Positions 61,017 to 64,000 of a DNA stretch of 64,000 nucleotides are shown piece by piece. The notes under the pieces were generated by a model that was not told where the DNA came from, searched no databases, and saw nothing but the letters and a program-made list of their open reading frames with translations. A program made the translations under genes and the position numbers. Position 1 is the stretch's first letter, and every line of letters begins with the position of its first letter. This stretch comes from JBNAVJ01 sp049700455 (lineage in GTDB: Bacteria > Bacteroidota > Ignavibacteria > Tepidaquicellales > Tepidaquicellaceae): positions 62,001-126,000 of the forward strand of contig JBNAVJ010000004.1 of NCBI GenBank assembly GCA_049700455.1, read 5' to 3'.

Positions 61017-62462
61017 ATGAAGAGTAATAAGAAAATAGGGATTCTAATAGTGGCATATAATGCTGCTTCAACTCTCAGCAAAGTCCTTGACAGAATACCA
61101 CCTGCTGTCTACGAGGAAATTGATGAAATTGCTGTTTTTGATGACGCAAGTAAAGATGATACTTACTTGCTCTCGATAGGATATAAGACCAAATATGAGC
61201 TTGAAAAGCTCACGATACATCTTAATCAGAAAAATCTTGGGTATGGAGGGAATCAGAAACAGGGTTTTAAGTATTTTATAGATAAAGGTTTTGATGTTGT
61301 AGTTTTATTGCACGGTGATGGTCAATATGCTCCGGAAATTCTAAATGAAATGTATACTCCTATTGTCAATGATGAAGCGGATGTTGTTCTGGGCTCGAGG
61401 ATGATGAGTAAGTATGGTGGGGCACTAAAGGGAGGAATGCCACTTTACAAATTTGTAGGGAATAAGATTTTGACTTTCTATCAGAATCGAGTGCTGAATA
61501 TGAATCTTACCGAGTTCCACTCAGGTTACAGAGCTTATTCTCTGAACCATCTAAAAAACATTCGTCTTGACAATTGTTCGGATGATTTTCACTTTGATAC
61601 ACAGATTATTATCAAAGCACATCATCATAACCTGCGCATTAAAGAAATTCCAATTCCAACTTACTATGGTGATGAAATTTGTTACGTTAACGGGATAAAG
61701 TATGCAAAGGATGTTTTTCTGACTACACGGGAGTATAAAAAGAATCTTAGTGGTAGAAAAAAATCTGAGGTTTATGAAGAATTTTATAAACCATACCCAC
61801 TAAAGCTTTATCCTTATTCTTCACATTATGTTGTATTAAGACTTCTTAATGAAAAGGAAAATCAGAGGATACTTGATTTAGGTTGTGGAGATGGGAGTTT
61901 TGATAGTTACATCAATCCTAATAATTACGTTGTTGGGGTAGATTTTGTGGAAGAAAATGAACTGATTAGAAGAAGCATCAAAAAATATTATCGGGCGGAT
62001 CTGAATAATGGTTTGCCAGCGGATATTTTTTCAGAAGAGAAATTTGATTATATTTTAATGCTTGATATCATTGAACATCTTGTTGATTATAACAGGCTCA
62101 TAAAAGATGCAGTTAAATTATTAAAAGACGACGGAAAGATAATCATATCCGTACCGAATATAGCAAATATTTACGTACGCCTGAACCTGCTTATAGGTAG
62201 ATTTCCTTATAGAGACAAAGGCATTCTTGACCGCACCCACCTACATTTTTTTACTCTTAAACACATCAGGCAGTTACTAAAAAAACACAATTTAAACTTG
62301 TTGAAACTTAAAGTAACCCCAATTCCCATAATTGAAGTTCTACCAAAATTCTTGAAAAATAATATTGGACGGCTATTAAACTTTTTGCTTTATTATAAGA
62401 CTTTAATATTTAAAAGACTGTTGGCGTATCAGTTTATTGTGATTACTAAAAAAACTTTCTAA
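61017..62462 (+). CDS. GT2 glycosyltransferase fused to class I methyltransferase
   Basis: Residues 1-235 are a polyprenyl-phosphate-sugar-type GT2: KIGILIVAYNAASTL, DEIAVFDDASKDDTY, and VVVLLHGDGQYAPEIL with acidic HGDGQ. Residues 280-400 are a Rossmann methyltransferase: ILDLGCGDGSFDSY (SAM site), VVGVDFVEENE, and YILMLDIIEHLVDY. No membrane anchor is obvious. The two domains in one chain suggest a glycan intermediate that is made and then methylated, or an enzyme that reads a lipid-linked glycan. The 3' end is 2 bp from the YfhO-like start. Confidence 0.88.
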   Translation: MKSNKKIGILIVAYNAASTLSKVLDRIPPAVYEEIDEIAVFDDASKDDTYLLSIGYKTKYELEKLTIHLNQKNLGYGGNQKQGFKYFIDKGFDVVVLLHGDGQYAPEILNEMYTPIVNDEADVVLGSRMMSKYGGALKGGMPLYKFVGNKILTFYQNRVLNMNLTEFHSGYRAYSLNHLKNIRLDNCSDDFHFDTQIIIKAHHHNLRIKEIPIPTYYGDEICYVNGIKYAKDVFLTTREYKKNLSGRKKSEVYEEFYKPYPLKLYPYSSHYVVLRLLNEKENQRILDLGCGDGSFDSYINPNNYVVGVDFVEENELIRRSIKKYYRADLNNGLPADIFSEEKFDYILMLDIIEHLVDYNRLIKDAVKLLKDDGKIIISVPNIANIYVRLNLLIGRFPYRDKGILDRTHLHFFTLKHIRQLLKKHNLNLLKLKVTPIPIIEVLPKFLKNNIGRLLNFLLYYKTLIFKRLLAYQFIVITKKTF

Positions 62463-62464
62463 GG

Positions 62465-64000
62465 ATGGCAAAAAGTAAAAGTAATCTTAAAAAGTCAGTT
62501 AAAACAGTGAATGATGTTTTCAATGATGTATTAAGTAATGACTGGTTGGCTATACTGTTGTTGTTGTTATTCTGGTTAGTATTCTTCAGAGATTTGTTGA
62601 CCGGTAAAGCCTTTTTGGCTGATGATTTCATAGAACAATATTTTCCGGGCAAAACTTTTGCTACAGTTTCTCTAAGTAAAGGAGTAATACCATTCTGGAA
62701 TCCTTATACTTTTAGTGGGATGCCATTTCTGGCTGACATTCAGGTTGCTGTATTTTATCCATTTAATGTTTTGATGACTCTATTTGTTTCTGGCGAGAGA
62801 TTGCCTGCTGTGGTTCTGCAAATATCTATTATCTTACATTATCTTTTAAATTCAATTTTCTGCTTTTACATAGGGAAACATTTCAGGTTCACAAATACTG
62901 TTTCAGTGATTTTTGCTCTGATGTTTACTTATTCGAGCTATATGATAATTCATATGATTCATATGCCACTGGTGGAAGCGGTAATATGGCTGCCGTTAGT
63001 TTTTTTATTATGGTTGAAATTTATAGATTCGAAGAAATACATATATGTTTTTGTAGCCGGTCTTGTTATGGTAGTCTGTACTCTTGCAGGTTATCCACAG
63101 GTAACATTTTATAATTATGTTTTTATTTCTTTGTATTTACTTGTTCTGGGCATTAAGAGTTTAGGAGAAAGAGATTTTGTATTTATCCGCCATTTAATTT
63201 CGGCTTATATAATTTTTTTGCTCTTTTCATTTGGGATTTCAGCATTTCAGCTGCTACCCACAAATGAATTTGTTAGCAATTCAAATAGGGCTAAGATAAC
63301 TTATGAATTTGCAACCGAAGGCAGTATTCATCCTAATGATCTCATTACTGTTTTTACTCCTAAGATATTTGGAGTATGGAAATTCAATCGTGGTTCATCT
63401 GATCTGGAATGGTATGCTACGCACCACAAAGGTTCATTTATGTTTTCTATTGCGAACCTGTATATATCGGCTTTGTTTGTTGTTATGATAGTGCCAGTTC
63501 TGATTTTTTTGTTTAGAAAGAGAATCAAAACATCTCTGATATATTTACTGCTTGCTATTGGTGTAGTAACAGTTCTGTTTTCACTCGGGGGGAATTTTTT
63601 TGTTCACAGGTTATTCTATGATTATATCCCCTTCTTCGGTCGTTTCAGAAATCCGGGGCATAGTCTATATCTTTATACTTTCAGTTTCTCATTGATAATT
63701 GCTTTTGGACTTGATGGACTTTTCAAAAACAGAAATGAGTTTTCAAAGATTTTTAATAGGACATATTTCTTTGCTTTGATTGGTGTTGTGGCGATTTTAT
63801 TATTTATTGGAGTCTCAGGCAGTTTTGTTCCCACAGGAATTTCATCTGCTGATATTATTCGGAGTTGGATAAGTAAACAATTCTTATTATTTACAATTTT
63901 ATCTCTATTGTTTGCAGGGCTGGTTTATTTCTTTGCGGCAGGGAAGTTAACTTATAAATTGTTTAATATTTCTCTTGTGCTTCTGCTGTGCTTTGAGCTT
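62465..64000 (+). CDS. YfhO-like membrane protein, 3' end outside window
   Basis: The frame starts at ATG 62465 and stays open to the window edge (512 codons). Signature segments are DDFIEQYFPGKTFATVS, PFWNPYTFSGMPFLADIQ and GRFRNPGHSLYLYTFSFSL. At least ten hydrophobic helices are visible. YfhO proteins in Firmicutes affect lipoteichoic acid glycosylation; Gram-negative members are polytopic GT-C-like proteins of unknown substrate. It lies just after the GT2-methyltransferase gene, suggesting a shared glycan pathway. Confidence 0.85.
   Translation, partial: MAKSKSNLKKSVKTVNDVFNDVLSNDWLAILLLLLFWLVFFRDLLTGKAFLADDFIEQYFPGKTFATVSLSKGVIPFWNPYTFSGMPFLADIQVAVFYPFNVLMTLFVSGERLPAVVLQISIILHYLLNSIFCFYIGKHFRFTNTVSVIFALMFTYSSYMIIHMIHMPLVEAVIWLPLVFLLWLKFIDSKKYIYVFVAGLVMVVCTLAGYPQVTFYNYVFISLYLLVLGIKSLGERDFVFIRHLISAYIIFLLFSFGISAFQLLPTNEFVSNSNRAKITYEFATEGSIHPNDLITVFTPKIFGVWKFNRGSSDLEWYATHHKGSFMFSIANLYISALFVVMIVPVLIFLFRKRIKTSLIYLLLAIGVVTVLFSLGGNFFVHRLFYDYIPFFGRFRNPGHSLYLYTFSFSLIIAFGLDGLFKNRNEFSKIFNRTYFFALIGVVAILLFIGVSGSFVPTGISSADIIRSWISKQFLLFTILSLLFAGLVYFFAAGKLTYKLFNISLVLLLCFEL

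Overview
The window is AT-rich DNA from a Gram-negative, diderm bacterium, most likely an Ignavibacteria-type member of the Bacteroidota/Chlorobi group. The evidence is type IX secretion genes (PorU, PorV), lipid A genes (lpxB, lpxK, a damaged lpxL homologue), several outer-membrane beta-barrels, and Bacteroidota-style families (DUF2723, DUF4292, a DUF4905-like protein). A bifunctional-nuclease/UVR protein fits the same group. The clearest promoters are of the -35/-10 sigma70 type with 17-bp spacers, not the -33/-7 type of classical Bacteroidetes. The phylum assignment is inferred from gene content; no rRNA gene is present.

Layout. 1-14.5 kb, minus strand: a truncated M6-protease-like secreted protein, porV and porU behind a canonical promoter, then rnc, fabF, acpP, a lipoprotein, purL and metK. 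14.8-23.6 kb, mainly minus strand: a membrane Fe-S oxidoreductase resembling ETF:menaquinone oxidoreductase, a membrane glycosyltransferase-like protein, YjbQ, a DUF4905-like protein, coaX, a beta-barrel, a BFN/UVR protein and etfA-etfB. 23.8-32.1 kb, mostly plus strand: tRNA-fMet, gdhA, a 993-residue receiver/PEP-synthase-like protein, rlpA facing a cell-wall amidase, a Prx6-type peroxiredoxin and tRNA-Asn. 32.4-39.2 kb, plus strand: a tight run xseA-xseB-dxs-miaB-(frameshifted lpxL)-GT9. 39.2-46.4 kb, minus strand: lpxB, lpxK, a class I amidotransferase, a DUF4292 protein, an EnvC-like factor, a GT2, ribD and ribE. 46.4-55.9 kb, minus strand: a beta-barrel, a prenylcysteine-methyltransferase-like protein, a HAD phosphatase, smc, a membrane protein with a dead GH2 domain, tRNA-Arg and a pentapeptide-repeat protein. 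56.1-64 kb, plus strand: tig, clpP, a DUF2723 protein, a GT2-methyltransferase fusion and a truncated YfhO-like protein.

The window is mainly housekeeping, with a strong cell-envelope theme: T9SS maturation, lipid A, murein hydrolysis control, and large polytopic proteins probably linked to glycan transfer. I saw no prophage, insertion sequence, CRISPR array or defence island. The most unusual content is a set of degenerate enzymes. These are an M6-like protease without its zinc motif, a GH2-like membrane protein without either catalytic glutamate, and an EnvC-like LytM domain without key ligands. A PEP-synthase-type ATP domain is also fused to one intact and one degenerate receiver domain, without the catalytic halves of a PEP synthase.
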